Positions 8,784 through 17,467 of a stretch of 64,000 nt of DNA are shown in pieces. The stretch is from Streptomyces albospinus (lineage in GTDB: Bacteria; Actinomycetota; Actinomycetes; Streptomycetales; Streptomycetaceae). Below the pieces are notes generated by a model. The model saw only the letters and a program-made list of their open reading frames with translations, made no database searches and had not been told where the DNA came from. How positions within the stretch are numbered: position 1 is the stretch's first letter; each line of letters begins with the position of its first letter. A program made the translations under genes and the position numbers. Where the stretch lies: NCBI RefSeq assembly GCF_014648695.1, contig NZ_BMRP01000003.1, positions 1-64,000 on the forward strand. The letters run 5' to 3'.

Positions 8784-9539
8784 TCAGCGCCTGCGGATCT
8801 TGTCCACCCTGGAGCCGACGCCCCAGGCGGTGATCCGCCACAGCGCCTCCACGACGATGTCGCGGCTCATCTTGCTGTCGCCCAGCTCCCGCTCGATGAA
8901 GGTGATCGGGACCTCGACGACGTGGAAACCCGCCTGCACGGCACGCCGCGCGAGGTCGACCTGGAAGCAGTAGCCCTGCGAGGCCACCTCGTCCAGGCCC
9001 AGGCCCTTGAGGGTCTCGGCCCGGAACGCCCGGAAGCCGCCGGTCACATCGCGGATCGGCACGTCCAGCATGAGGCGCGAGTACGTGCTGCCGCCGCGGG
9101 AGAGGAATTCGCGGTGCTTGGGCCAGTTCACCACCCGGCCGCCCGGCACCCAGCGCGAACCCAGCACCAGATCGGCGCCCTTGAGGGCGGTGAGCAGTCG
9201 CGGCAGCTCCTCGGGCTGGTGGGAGCCGTCCGCGTCCATCTCCACCAGGACGTCATGGCCGTGGTCGATGCCCCACCGGAAGCCCGCGAGGTAGGCGGCG
9301 CCCAGCCCTTCCTTGCCCTTGCGGTGCAGGACGTGGACCTGCTCGTCCTCGGCGGCCAGCTCGTCGGCGAGCTTGCCGGTGCCGTCCGGGCTGTTGTCGT
9401 CCGCGACGAGGATGTGCGCCTCGGGGACGGCGGACCGCACCCGCGAGACGATCGGCTTGATGTTCTCCGCCTCGTTGTACGTCGGAATGATCACCAACGT
9501 GCTGCCGAGCGGACCGTACTGCCGCTGACCGTCTGTCAC
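8784..9539 (-). CDS. ppm1: Polyprenol-phosphate mannosyltransferase (Ppm1 domain)
   Basis: A 251-residue GT2-family enzyme predicted to make polyprenyl-phosphate mannose from GDP-mannose, the donor for protein O-mannosylation. It has the GT-A start VIIPTYNEAENI, the nucleotide site VADDNSPDGTG, the DXD-like VEMDADGSHQ and the acceptor-loop LGSRWVPGGR. It lacks the C-terminal membrane domain of some DPM synthases. The GTG at 9539 overlaps the lnt stop by 4 bp, so the two are coupled. In mycobacteria Ppm1 is a fusion of an Lnt-like and a synthase domain; here the two halves are adjacent genes, as in other Streptomyces. Confidence 0.92.
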   Translation of the reverse strand: MTDGQRQYGPLGSTLVIIPTYNEAENIKPIVSRVRSAVPEAHILVADDNSPDGTGKLADELAAEDEQVHVLHRKGKEGLGAAYLAGFRWGIDHGHDVLVEMDADGSHQPEELPRLLTALKGADLVLGSRWVPGGRVVNWPKHREFLSRGGSTYSRLMLDVPIRDVTGGFRAFRAETLKGLGLDEVASQGYCFQVDLARRAVQAGFHVVEVPITFIERELGDSKMSRDIVVEALWRITAWGVGSRVDKIRRR

Positions 9540-11209
9540 TGCTGTCCCTTCTCGTCCTTCGTACGCCCACGCCGACCACTGACCAGAGCGGCCCCGCAGG
9601 ACAGGAGGCCCACGATAGCGAGCACCCACTCGGGAGCCGCGCCGATGCGGTCGGCAAGCGTCGTTTCGTCGCGCAGGGGGATGCGCGCCGACACGACACC
9701 CTGGGTGAATTCGGGAATCTGGTGCGTAATCGTTCCGTCCGGAGCGACCACCGCGCTGATCCCGCTCGTTGCCGCGGTGACCACCGCGCGGCCGTGCTCG
9801 ACGGCCCGCAGTCTGGACATCGCCAGCTGCTGCTCGGGCTGGCCGGTGCGCCCGTAGGTGGCGTTGTTGGTCTGGACGACCAGGGCGCGGGCGCCGGCGC
9901 CGACGGTGTCGTGCACGATCTCGTCGTAGGCGACCTCGAAGCAGATGACGTCGCCGAGCTTGGCGGGGCCGACCTTCAGCAGGCCGGTGTGGTCGCCGGG
10001 GTAGAAGTCACGGGGCACCCGCTGGAAGCGGGTGATGATCTTGCTGAGCTGTGCGCGGAACGGCACGTACTCGCCGAACGGCACCGGATGCTGCTTGGTG
10101 TACGAGGCGCCCGGCCCGGTTTTCGGGTCCCACACGATGCCCTCGTTGAAGACGTAGCCCGGCTTGGTCGGATGGTCGACGAGGGCACCGACGAGTACGG
10201 GGACGCCGATGGCCTTCACCGCCGCGTCGATCCGGTCGTACGCCTGCGGGTACTGGAAGGGGTCCAGGTCGGAGGAGTTCTCCGGCCAGATGACCAGGTC
10301 CGGCTTCTTCGCGCGGTGGTGCTTGATGTCGTCGGCGAGCTTCTCGGTGGCGGTGGCGTGGTTGTCGAGGATCTGCATCGGGCGGCCCAGGAAGTCCATC
10401 CCCGGCTGCTGGACGTTGCCCTGGACGACGGCGATGTTGACGCTGTCGTCGGCCTTGGTGGGGACCGGCACCGCCAGACCGGCCAGGGTGACCGCGGCGG
10501 CGAGCCCGAACGCCTCCAGCGCCGGGACCGCCCGGCGCACCGAGCCGTTGCCGCGCAACCCCCAGAGGGTGGCCGCGCAGGCGGCCAGCAGCGCACCGGC
10601 CAGCGCGACGGCGAAGGTCACCAACGGCGCACCGCCGAGCGCCGCGAGCGGGGTGAACGGCGAGCCCGTGTTGGCGAACGCCAGCCGGCCCCAGGGGAAG
10701 CCGCCGAACGGGAGCCGGTCGCGGGCCCATTCCTGGGCGACCCACAGGCATGCGGCCCACACCGGCCAGGCCGGCAACCGGGACGTGAGCGCCAGCCCCG
10801 CCCCCATCAGCACCACGAACAGGGACTCGGCGACGGACAGCCCCGCCACGGCGTCCCAGCCGATCACGTGCAGCCACTTGAGCAGCAGCAGGAAGAACGG
10901 CAGCCCGAACGCGAAACCCGTCCAGGCACCCTGGCGCGCGGTCCGGCCGCGGGTCAGCAGCGACAGCGCGGCCACCGCCACCAGGGACAGCGGCCACCCG
11001 CCGTACGGCGGGAAGGCAAGGCCTAGGGCGAGGCCGGCGACGACCGCGAGGCCGGTGCGCAGCGCCTCGCGGCGGGACAGTGCGGCCAGCCGGCGGGCGC
11101 GGCCGGGGCGCCGGGCATCGCCGGTGGCACCGGTCGCGGTGGGCGGCACCGAGCTGCCGGGCGCGGTGCCGCCGGTGGCTTCTGCGGTGGTATCGGAACC
11201 CGATGGCAC
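9536..11209 (-). CDS. lnt: Apolipoprotein N-acyltransferase
   Basis: A 557-residue membrane enzyme that N-acylates the lipid-modified cysteine of lipoproteins. A polar head of about 40 residues precedes six or so membrane helices and a nitrilase domain. The Glu-Lys-Cys triad is visible: E310 in WPENSSD, K372 in YTKQHPVPFGEYVPF and C423 in GDVICFEVAYDE, with spacing like the E. coli enzyme. I chose the GTG at 11209 because ggaggaa (11221-11227) lies upstream; an in-frame ATG at 11257 is a possible alternative. It is co-translated with ppm1, suggesting an Lnt-Ppm membrane complex. Confidence 0.92.
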   Translation of the reverse strand: MPSGSDTTAEATGGTAPGSSVPPTATGATGDARRPGRARRLAALSRREALRTGLAVVAGLALGLAFPPYGGWPLSLVAVAALSLLTRGRTARQGAWTGFAFGLPFFLLLLKWLHVIGWDAVAGLSVAESLFVVLMGAGLALTSRLPAWPVWAACLWVAQEWARDRLPFGGFPWGRLAFANTGSPFTPLAALGGAPLVTFAVALAGALLAACAATLWGLRGNGSVRRAVPALEAFGLAAAVTLAGLAVPVPTKADDSVNIAVVQGNVQQPGMDFLGRPMQILDNHATATEKLADDIKHHRAKKPDLVIWPENSSDLDPFQYPQAYDRIDAAVKAIGVPVLVGALVDHPTKPGYVFNEGIVWDPKTGPGASYTKQHPVPFGEYVPFRAQLSKIITRFQRVPRDFYPGDHTGLLKVGPAKLGDVICFEVAYDEIVHDTVGAGARALVVQTNNATYGRTGQPEQQLAMSRLRAVEHGRAVVTAATSGISAVVAPDGTITHQIPEFTQGVVSARIPLRDETTLADRIGAAPEWVLAIVGLLSCGAALVSGRRGRTKDEKGQQ

Positions 11210-11709
11210 GGTCGCGGGCCTTCCTCCAGGTCGTGCGGTAGTCAGCTGACCGTACATCGGAGGGCCGCAGTCGCGGGGGCGGGGTGCGCAGGCGGAGCGG
11301 GCCGCGGAAGGGTGCGGATCGGGGCCCGGCACCCTTCGGGCCGACCTGGGACCCGCTGGCTGCGGGTCAACCGAGAGCCGTTGTCTACTGAGCGCCGGGC
11401 CCCATCCGGGTCGCACCTGCCGACCGACCTGTCCATCGCCCCGTGCCGCTGAAGCTGGACCTGGCTCCCAGTGGCGGTGTGCCGAATGGCTCGCCGCCCC
11501 ATGGCCCAGCTGCGATCGACGACTGCGCGGAGGTCATGCGGTCGGACGTCCTTTGGTGGACTCGGCCGAACCTACCGGCCCACGGCCGCCTGCTGTCAAC
11601 AGTCGCTCCGCATGCGTCGTTTTCGCGTCGTCCCAGGTCAGTGGCGAGCCTTCCCAGGCAGGGCAAGCAGCTTCGGGCACGGCCTCCGGCGGTACCTGCC
11701 CGCGCGATG
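11210..11709. other. 500-bp spacer upstream of lnt
   Basis: No convincing gene seen. It should hold the promoter of the lnt-ppm1 pair and the 3' end of the amidohydrolase transcript. Open frames across it lack a Shine-Dalgarno and family resemblance. Confidence 0.5.
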
Positions 11710-13359
11710 TCACTCGTTCGGCCGGTCGAAGACCGGCCGTCCGCCGACGACCGTGCGCAGGCACACCGGGAGGTCGTTGCCGGGGCTGAGATCGGGCAGG
11801 CCCGGGGTGCCGGAGCGCGGGTCGGTCGACCAGCGCTCGACGCGCTCGTCGGGGGCCTGGACGATCAGCTCGCCGGTCCTCCAGACCGCGTAGTCCGCGG
11901 GGGCGCCGGGAACCAGGACGCCCGCGTCGTCACGGCCGATGGCGCGCCAGCCGCCGCGGGTGTGCGCGGTGAACGCGGCGCGGGCGGAGATGCCGTGGGC
12001 GGGAGTGCGGTGGAAGACGGCGGCGCGCAGGGTGCCCCAGGGGTCGAGCGGGGTGACCGGGCTGTCGGATCCGAGGGCGAGCGGGACTCCGGCCTTGAGG
12101 AGGGCGGCGTACGGGTTGAGGGTGCGGGCCCGGTCGGTGCCCAGGCGGGTCGCGTACATCCCGTCGGCGCCGCCCCAGGCCGCGTCGAAGGCGGGCTGGA
12201 CGGAGGCGGTCAGGGCCAGGTCGGCGAAGGCGGCGATGGTGGCCTCGGTCAGCATCTCGGCGTGCTCGACGCGGTGCCGGGCGGCCCGGACGCGCTCAAG
12301 GCCGACGGTGCCGGCGGCGGCGCGGACGCCGTCGGTGACCGCGGTCAGCGCCGCATCGCCGATGGCGTGGAATCCGGCCTGGAGTCCGGCCTCGGTGCAG
12401 GCGGCGACATGGGCGGCGACGGCCTCGACGTCGAGGTGCGCGGTGCCGGTGTGGCCGGCATCGGCGTACGGGGCGTGCAGATGGGCGGTGTGCGAACCGA
12501 GCGAGCCGTCGGCGAAGAGGTCGCCGGCGGCGCCGGTGGCGCCGAGTTCGCGGATCCGCTCGGCGTCCTTTGCGGATGCGATCAGCTCGGCCCAGTAGCC
12601 GATGACGCGGGGCCCGCGGCCTTCGGCGGCCAGGGCGAGCAGTGCGGTGAAGTCGTCTTCACCCGAGATGTCCGGTCCGGCGCACTCGTGGAGGCTGCCG
12701 ATGCCCAGGGACGCGGCCCGGGCGAGCGCGGCGGCCTGCGCGTCGGCGCGCTGGGCGGGGGTGACGGTGGCGTACGCGGCGGCCCGCGCGGCGTGGTGGG
12801 CGTCCCCCGTCAGGGGGGCATCGGGGTGGAAGCCGGAGCGCTCGCGGATGCCGGGGACCAGGTCGAGCAGGGCGGTGGTGACGACCGCGGAGTGCACGTC
12901 GACGCGGGTGAGATAAAGGGGACGGCCCCCGGTGGCGGCGTCCAGTTCGGAGCGGGACGGCGGGCGGCCTTCGGGCCAGGCGCTGGCGTCCCAGCCGTGG
13001 CCGAGCAGCACGGTGTCCGCGGGGCGGGCGGCGGAGTACTCCCGGATCCGGGCGAGCGCGTCGGAGAGGGTGCCGGCGCCGGAGAGGTCGAGGCCGGTGA
13101 GCGCCAGCCCGGTGGCCGTGGTGTGCACATGTGCGTCCGTGAACGCCGGGGTGACCAGCGCGCCGTCGAGGTGGACGGTCTCGTCGACGCCGTCGGCGAA
13201 GGAGTCCGCCGCACCCTCCTCGCCGACCCAGGCGATCCGGTCGCCCTCGACGACCATCGCGGTGGCGAAGGGGTCCGCGGGGCTGTGCACCTCACCGCCC
13301 CGGAGAAGGACGGTTCGGGGCCGGGGCTGCCCGGCGGGGTCGGGGATGCGCTCGCTCAT
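11710..13359 (-). CDS. Amidohydrolase family protein (YtcJ/NfdA-like)
   Basis: A 549-residue metal-dependent hydrolase of the amidohydrolase superfamily. The beta-sandwich part (RGGEVHSPADPF) leads into the TIM barrel with the first metal motif DAHVH, later histidines (FHAIGDAALTAV, HRVEHAEM) and the catalytic Asp in LGSDSPVTPLDPW. The YtcJ/NfdA branch hydrolyses N-formyl or related amides; the substrate here cannot be told. The ATG at 13359 is the first start with family homology; frame extension upstream runs into the antisense of the Lrp gene. Probably single-gene transcription or read-through from the Lrp gene 62 bp upstream. Confidence 0.85.
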   Translation of the reverse strand: MSERIPDPAGQPRPRTVLLRGGEVHSPADPFATAMVVEGDRIAWVGEEGAADSFADGVDETVHLDGALVTPAFTDAHVHTTATGLALTGLDLSGAGTLSDALARIREYSAARPADTVLLGHGWDASAWPEGRPPSRSELDAATGGRPLYLTRVDVHSAVVTTALLDLVPGIRERSGFHPDAPLTGDAHHAARAAAYATVTPAQRADAQAAALARAASLGIGSLHECAGPDISGEDDFTALLALAAEGRGPRVIGYWAELIASAKDAERIRELGATGAAGDLFADGSLGSHTAHLHAPYADAGHTGTAHLDVEAVAAHVAACTEAGLQAGFHAIGDAALTAVTDGVRAAAGTVGLERVRAARHRVEHAEMLTEATIAAFADLALTASVQPAFDAAWGGADGMYATRLGTDRARTLNPYAALLKAGVPLALGSDSPVTPLDPWGTLRAAVFHRTPAHGISARAAFTAHTRGGWRAIGRDDAGVLVPGAPADYAVWRTGELIVQAPDERVERWSTDPRSGTPGLPDLSPGNDLPVCLRTVVGGRPVFDRPNE

Positions 13360-13420
13360 AACGGACAGTCTGGCGCCTGTGCGGGGCGGGCCGGCGCCCG
13401 GGGGTCGACTCCCGGGCGGG

Positions 13421-13861
13421 TCAGATACGTGGCGGGCGGGCCTCGTACGGAGTGGAGAGCACCACCGTCGTGCGGGTCGAGACACCGGCCAGGGTGCGGA
13501 TGCGGGTGAGCAGGTGCTCCAGCTCCAGCGGGGTGGCGACCCGGACCTTGAGGATGTAGTTCTCGTCGCCGGCGACGCTGTGGCACGCCTCCAGCTCCGG
13601 GACCTCGGCGAGCCGGTCGGAGATGTCGTCCGGGGCGCTGGGGTCGAAGGGTTTGACCGAGATGAAGGCGGTGAGCGGCAGGCCCACGGCTTCGGGGTCG
13701 ACGATGGCGGCATAGCCGCGGATGACACCGCGCTGCTCCAGGCGGCGCACCCGCTGGTGCACCGCCGAGGTGGACAGGCCGGTGGCCTTGCCCAGGTCGG
13801 TGTAGCTCATCCGCCCGTCCTTGACGAGCAGATCCACGATTTGTCGGTCCAACTCCTCCAC
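13421..13861 (-). CDS. Lrp/AsnC-family transcriptional regulator
   Basis: A 146-residue regulator. The N-terminal helix-turn-helix (MSYTDLGKATGLSTSAVHQR, about 18-37) is followed by the RAM ligand-binding domain ending in VLSTPYEARP. It starts with GTG at 13861. It lies just upstream of the amidohydrolase on the same strand and is divergent from a small zinc-motif protein. Effector probably an amino acid, as for the family; not identifiable here. Confidence 0.92.
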   Translation of the reverse strand: MEELDRQIVDLLVKDGRMSYTDLGKATGLSTSAVHQRVRRLEQRGVIRGYAAIVDPEAVGLPLTAFISVKPFDPSAPDDISDRLAEVPELEACHSVAGDENYILKVRVATPLELEHLLTRIRTLAGVSTRTTVVLSTPYEARPPRI

Positions 13862-14083
13862 CCGCTCAACCTACTGCGCGCGGGCGCATATGCGCACCGT
13901 GCGCCGGATCGTGGACACCCGCACGCCCCTCTGTGTGAGCAATGCCACACCGGTGACGCGGGGTCCGCCGGGCCGCAGCGATTATGCGCCCGGCATGAAG
14001 GGCATTGCTGGTGTTGGCCGAGACCGCCGGTCACAGGACGGAAGTCAGCGGTCCGAGTGGCCCACCCGAGGGGGATGGACATC

Positions 14084-14500
14084 ATGCGACGCCTTGAGCA
14101 GGACTCCGCTGCCGCGAACACCGGCGTTCAGGAGGGCGACAGTCTCGGCTTCCCGGCCGACGACGGTGCGTACGATTCCTTCGAGACCTACGAGATCTAC
14201 CGTGTGACCTGCCCGGACTGCGGGCAGCCGATCGGGCTGCTGGCGGACGAGGACACGCTCCCGGAGCACGCGCTGTGCCCGTCCCCGTGGAACCCGTTCG
14301 GTCTGACCGTGTGCCAGGGTTCCGGCCGGTCGGCGGCCGACGCCCCGGAGAACGAGGACATGATGGGCGCTCAGGAGCAGGACGCGGCCGTGCTGTTGAC
14401 GCTTCCCGCGGGCCTGGACTGGCGGCGTCAGCCGTTCTCGCACGTCGGCGGCATCGGCGAGCGGCCGGCCCGGGTGCCGCGGATGCGCCGCCGCGGCTGA
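14084..14500 (+). CDS. Conserved hypothetical with Cys-rich zinc-type motif
   Basis: A 138-residue cytosolic protein. Four cysteines arranged CPDCG, ALCPSPW and LTVCQG (about residues 43-77) suggest one zinc site. The N-terminus is acidic and polar, and the C-terminus basic (PRMRRRG). I prefer the ATG at 14084 because the Shine-Dalgarno (gaggggg, 14068-14074) is correctly spaced; the ATG at 14075 is too close. No function recognised. Confidence 0.7.
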   Translation: MRRLEQDSAAANTGVQEGDSLGFPADDGAYDSFETYEIYRVTCPDCGQPIGLLADEDTLPEHALCPSPWNPFGLTVCQGSGRSAADAPENEDMMGAQEQDAAVLLTLPAGLDWRRQPFSHVGGIGERPARVPRMRRRG

Positions 14501-14524
14501 GCCCGTACGCCGGCCTCGGCGGGC

Positions 14525-15673
14525 TCACCAGTAGCGGCCGGCGAGCATCGCCTCCAGGGTGTCCCGGTGCAGGATCAGCCCGTCGGCGTCGGCCGGGGCC
14601 GCCGCCTCTCCGAAGTACACCTGGCGGTAGGCGACCCGCAGCATGACGACGGCATGCCGCAGGGCCGCGTAGAGGGTGTGGAACTCCATGTTGCGGGGCC
14701 GGTGCCCGGTCAGCCGGGCGTAGCGGCTCTCCACGCGGTCGCGGCGCAGGAAGCCGGGCAGTCCCCGCCGGCCGCTGCTCTCCGTGAGGTCCTGGAAGAA
14801 GCGGTGCAGGTACACCATCCAGCCGAGGTCGAGTTCGCGGGGGCCGAGGGCGGCCATCTCCCAGTCGAGTACCGCGGCCGGCTCGAAGCCGTCGTAGACG
14901 ATGTTGCCGATCCGGGCGTCGCCCCAGCTCACCACCGTCTCCCCCGGGTCCGGCGGCCAGTGGTCGGTGAGCCAGGCGAAGCCGCGCTCGATGAGCGGGG
15001 AGCGCGGCAGGCCGTCAACCACCCATGAGTAGTAGGCGCGTTGGGCCTCGACATGGCGTTTCAGGGCGCTGCCGCTGCCCGGCGAGGCGAGGAAGTCGAC
15101 TGTCGTGGCCGGGAGTTGATCGTGCAGCCGGGCGAGGATCGCGACGCTGGCGGCCTCCAGGTGTTCGCGTTCGGCGTCGGTCGCCGAGTGCAGCCAATTC
15201 CCCTCGTACGTATAGGGCATGACGTCGGGCGGTACCCGGCCGGCGGCGCGGGCCATGACGAAGAACGGCGCCCCGAGGTGGGCGGGGTCGGGTTCGTACC
15301 AGAGGGTTCGGGGCACCGGCAGGTCGGTGTGGTCGGCGACCAGGCGCATGGTGCGGTACTGCCGGGCCATGTCGTAGCGCGGGAAGATCGTGTACGCGGC
15401 GGGGTCGGCGGCGAGCCGCAGGGCGCAGGAGTCCGGGGCCTCGCTCGGTCCGGGGTGGTCGATGTCGAAGAGCAGGGTCTCGCTGGACATGCCGTTGGAG
15501 TCGGGCACCGTCGCGCGGGTGGCGCGGGCGCCGGGGAGCCGGGTGCCGAGCCAGGCGGTGAGACGGCGGGTGAGGTCCTCCGGGTCGCGGGTGGTGGTGC
15601 GGGGGCGGCGCGCGGCAGGGCCGGCGGAGCCGCTGCCGCCCGGGGTGGCGGCGGGTGACGGGCGGGAGGTCAT
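14525..15673 (-). CDS. APH-fold phosphotransferase family protein
   Basis: A 382-residue protein of the aminoglycoside phosphotransferase-like kinase fold, closest in feel to the ACAD10/11-like branch. The N-lobe has SNGMSSETLLFDI. The catalytic loop WGDARIGNIVYDG holds Asp and Asn for ATP/Mg, and LDWEMAALGPRELDLGW supplies the metal-binding Asp. These relatives phosphorylate small molecules, often hydroxy-acyl substrates; resistance is not implied. The ATG at 15673 overlaps the stop of the upstream gene (ATGA), so the two are coupled and likely act together. Confidence 0.8.
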   Translation of the reverse strand: MTSRPSPAATPGGSGSAGPAARRPRTTTRDPEDLTRRLTAWLGTRLPGARATRATVPDSNGMSSETLLFDIDHPGPSEAPDSCALRLAADPAAYTIFPRYDMARQYRTMRLVADHTDLPVPRTLWYEPDPAHLGAPFFVMARAAGRVPPDVMPYTYEGNWLHSATDAEREHLEAASVAILARLHDQLPATTVDFLASPGSGSALKRHVEAQRAYYSWVVDGLPRSPLIERGFAWLTDHWPPDPGETVVSWGDARIGNIVYDGFEPAAVLDWEMAALGPRELDLGWMVYLHRFFQDLTESSGRRGLPGFLRRDRVESRYARLTGHRPRNMEFHTLYAALRHAVVMLRVAYRQVYFGEAAAPADADGLILHRDTLEAMLAGRYW

Positions 15674-16869
15674 CGTCCGGCCTCCCCGACACGCGGCGCG
15701 CGGGCCCGGCCGGGGGCCACGGAGTCGTATCCGGTGAAGCCGCTGGGATCGTGCCGGCCGAAGCTGCCGTGCTCGAAGATGCCGTAGCCGGTGCGGCCTT
15801 CGAGGGTGAAGCGGGCGGCGTGATCGGTGACGCCGTAGGCGGTATGGGGGTGGGCGGCCGGGTCGGAGAGGTCGTAGCTGCGGCGGTCGGTCCAGCCGCG
15901 GCCCTGCCAGGTGCCGTGCTGCCAGTCGTCGGCACGGGGGTCCCCCCTGCTCGAACGGAGTTGAGAGCTTGGGGGAGGATAACCGGCGCCGAGGGCGAGG
16001 GGGGACGAGGTGAGGATCTCGGCGGTGAGTTCGAGGGGCCTGCGGGCCGGGTCGGCGAGGTGGACGACGGCGCGTTCGGGGTGGCGGGTGCCGGGGCGGT
16101 AGGCGATGTCCGTGTGCGGCCAGCCGAGTTGGACGTCGCGGGCGCCGTCGCGGACCAGCAGCGCCTCGTTCAGGGTGCGGTGGCCGTCGGCGTCTTCCTG
16201 GACGATCACCATCACGAACCGGTCGTCGAAGCGCACCGGGCACCAGATCCAGTGGAAGCCCTCGGTCCGCTGTTCCGCGGCGGCCCGGCCGCCGTCCTCG
16301 CCCGGGATCGGGCGGACGCCCCAGCTGCGGTCGCGGGTACCGGTCCACTCCCCCGCGGTGACGGTGAGCTGCTGCCCCGCAGCGCGCAGCGTGCCGGTGC
16401 ACGTGCCGGCCTGGACGAACCGGCGGCCTTCCAGCGTCAGCCGGTCGCCGCGGTACTGGGTGTGGTGCGGCTCCCAGGTGGCGGGGAACGCCGCGGTCCA
16501 AGTCAGGTCGTACGACAGGCCGTTGGGGTCGCCGGGGTCGGCGGCGCAGGTGAGCCGCAGCCGGTGCAGCGGCTCTTCCACGGTGATGGTGAGCGGCCCG
16601 ACGGTGAGCGCCATACGGTCGTCGGTGAGCGCGTCGGAGGCCCGTACGGCGTGCAGCCGGTCGCCGAGGCGGAGGGTCGCATAGGCGTCGATGACACCGG
16701 TGTTGGGGTAGACGCCGAGGCCGGCGATGAGCAGTGCGCGGCCGGCGTGGTCCATGACGTGGAAGATGCAGCGGTCGTAGGCGTTGCGGTCGCCGGTGGC
16801 GACATGCCGCATGGACAGCGGAGCCTGGTGGATCGGGTATTCGTCGAGCGGGATCGGGCGGTCGGACAC
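15670..16869 (-). CDS. Conserved hypothetical coupled to phosphotransferase
   Basis: A 399-residue beta-rich, Trp-rich protein without signal peptide or membrane helix. Features include the opening YPIHQAPLSMRHVATGDRNA and repeated WG motifs (RDRSWGVRPI, FHWIWCPVRFDD). The overall look is of the lipocalin-like/AttH-CrtC type folds annotated as DUF7064/7065, but this is only resemblance. The GTG at 16869 follows an excellent aggagg. The gene overlaps the phosphotransferase by 4 bp. Near residues 297-311 it carries an in-frame copy of a Streptomyces palindromic repeat encoding PPPSSQLRSSRGDP, probably a surface-loop insertion. Confidence 0.6.
   Translation of the reverse strand: MSDRPIPLDEYPIHQAPLSMRHVATGDRNAYDRCIFHVMDHAGRALLIAGLGVYPNTGVIDAYATLRLGDRLHAVRASDALTDDRMALTVGPLTITVEEPLHRLRLTCAADPGDPNGLSYDLTWTAAFPATWEPHHTQYRGDRLTLEGRRFVQAGTCTGTLRAAGQQLTVTAGEWTGTRDRSWGVRPIPGEDGGRAAAEQRTEGFHWIWCPVRFDDRFVMVIVQEDADGHRTLNEALLVRDGARDVQLGWPHTDIAYRPGTRHPERAVVHLADPARRPLELTAEILTSSPLALGAGYPPPSSQLRSSRGDPRADDWQHGTWQGRGWTDRRSYDLSDPAAHPHTAYGVTDHAARFTLEGRTGYGIFEHGSFGRHDPSGFTGYDSVAPGRARAPRVGEAGR
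15936..15979 (-). repeat. Streptomyces palindromic repeat, copy A (inside a CDS)
   Basis: Read on the minus strand it begins CTCCCCCAAGCTCTC and ends GTTCGAGCAGGGGGGACCCCC with only a few bases between, a short imperfect palindrome. I recognise this sequence type as a repeat scattered in many Streptomyces genomes. Its length keeps the host gene in frame. A second, diverged copy lies 2.2 kb away at 18178-18218. Confidence 0.7.
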
Positions 16870-17138
16870 GGTCCCCTCCTGAGCGCGGTGGGCGGCGGAT
16901 CACCGTTTGCGGAAACGGGAATTGACGGTACGTCAGATATCCGCGGGCGGCCACACCCCTGGAGGAGGCGGGTGGTTCGACACCCTTGGCCGCCGGCCGG
17001 GCAGGGCCGAGCACCGGGCCTTTGTGCGCGGAGGCGGTGCCGCATGGTCGGACGGCCGCGTCGGGTGCGGCGGACGACGGGGTGGCCGCGAGGATCATGG
17101 GGCGGGGGCACCGGGCCCCGGGAGGGGCGGGGTGTCGG

Positions 17139-17405
17139 ATGGCACTGGCGGTACGCGGTTCACGGCTGATCACCGTCGACGGGGTGCGGTACCGATGGGC
17201 GGTCTCGCCGGACGCGGCCGGGCCGGCGGTGGTCGCCGGCTGGGCGGACGGGGACGGCGCCCGGATGGCGACCTGGCGGGAGCACGGCACGGTCATCGCA
17301 CCGGGTGAGGTCGCGGCACTGATCCGCAGAGCGCGCGAGCACGGCTGGAATCCGCGGGAACGGGGGCCGCAGCACACCTTCCGGCTCGATGCGGCGAGCC
17401 GGTAG
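17139..17405 (+). CDS. Small conserved hypothetical
   Basis: An 88-residue protein, beta-rich at the N-terminus (RLITVDGVRYRWAVSP) with a C-terminal helix and tail (VAALIRRAREHGWNP, GPQHTFRL). I recognise this as a recurrent Streptomyces small protein with no assigned role. The ATG at 17139 follows gggagggg; in-frame starts further upstream give low-complexity sequence. Convergent with the acyl-CoA dehydrogenase gene. Confidence 0.65.
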   Translation: MALAVRGSRLITVDGVRYRWAVSPDAAGPAVVAGWADGDGARMATWREHGTVIAPGEVAALIRRAREHGWNPRERGPQHTFRLDAASR

Positions 17406-17420
17406 GTGTGCTGCGGCTGT

Positions 17421-17458
17421 GAGGCGGGCCGGGCCGGGGTGCCCGCCCGGCCCGCCTC
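17421..17458. terminator. Bidirectional hairpin terminator
   Basis: A perfect 14-bp GC stem (17421-17434 with 17445-17458) and a 10-nt loop. It lies between two convergent genes. There is no T-run, as is common in Streptomyces. Confidence 0.75.
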
Positions 17459-17467
17459 CCCTGCCGG

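Noticed and set aside
9722..11026. A long + strand open frame opposite lnt
   Set aside because: Opposite strand holds the Lnt catalytic triad; this frame has no recognisable protein features.
11443..13509. A long + strand open frame opposite the amidohydrolase
   Set aside because: Gly/Ala-rich shadow of the minus-strand gene, which has metal-binding motifs and a sensible start.
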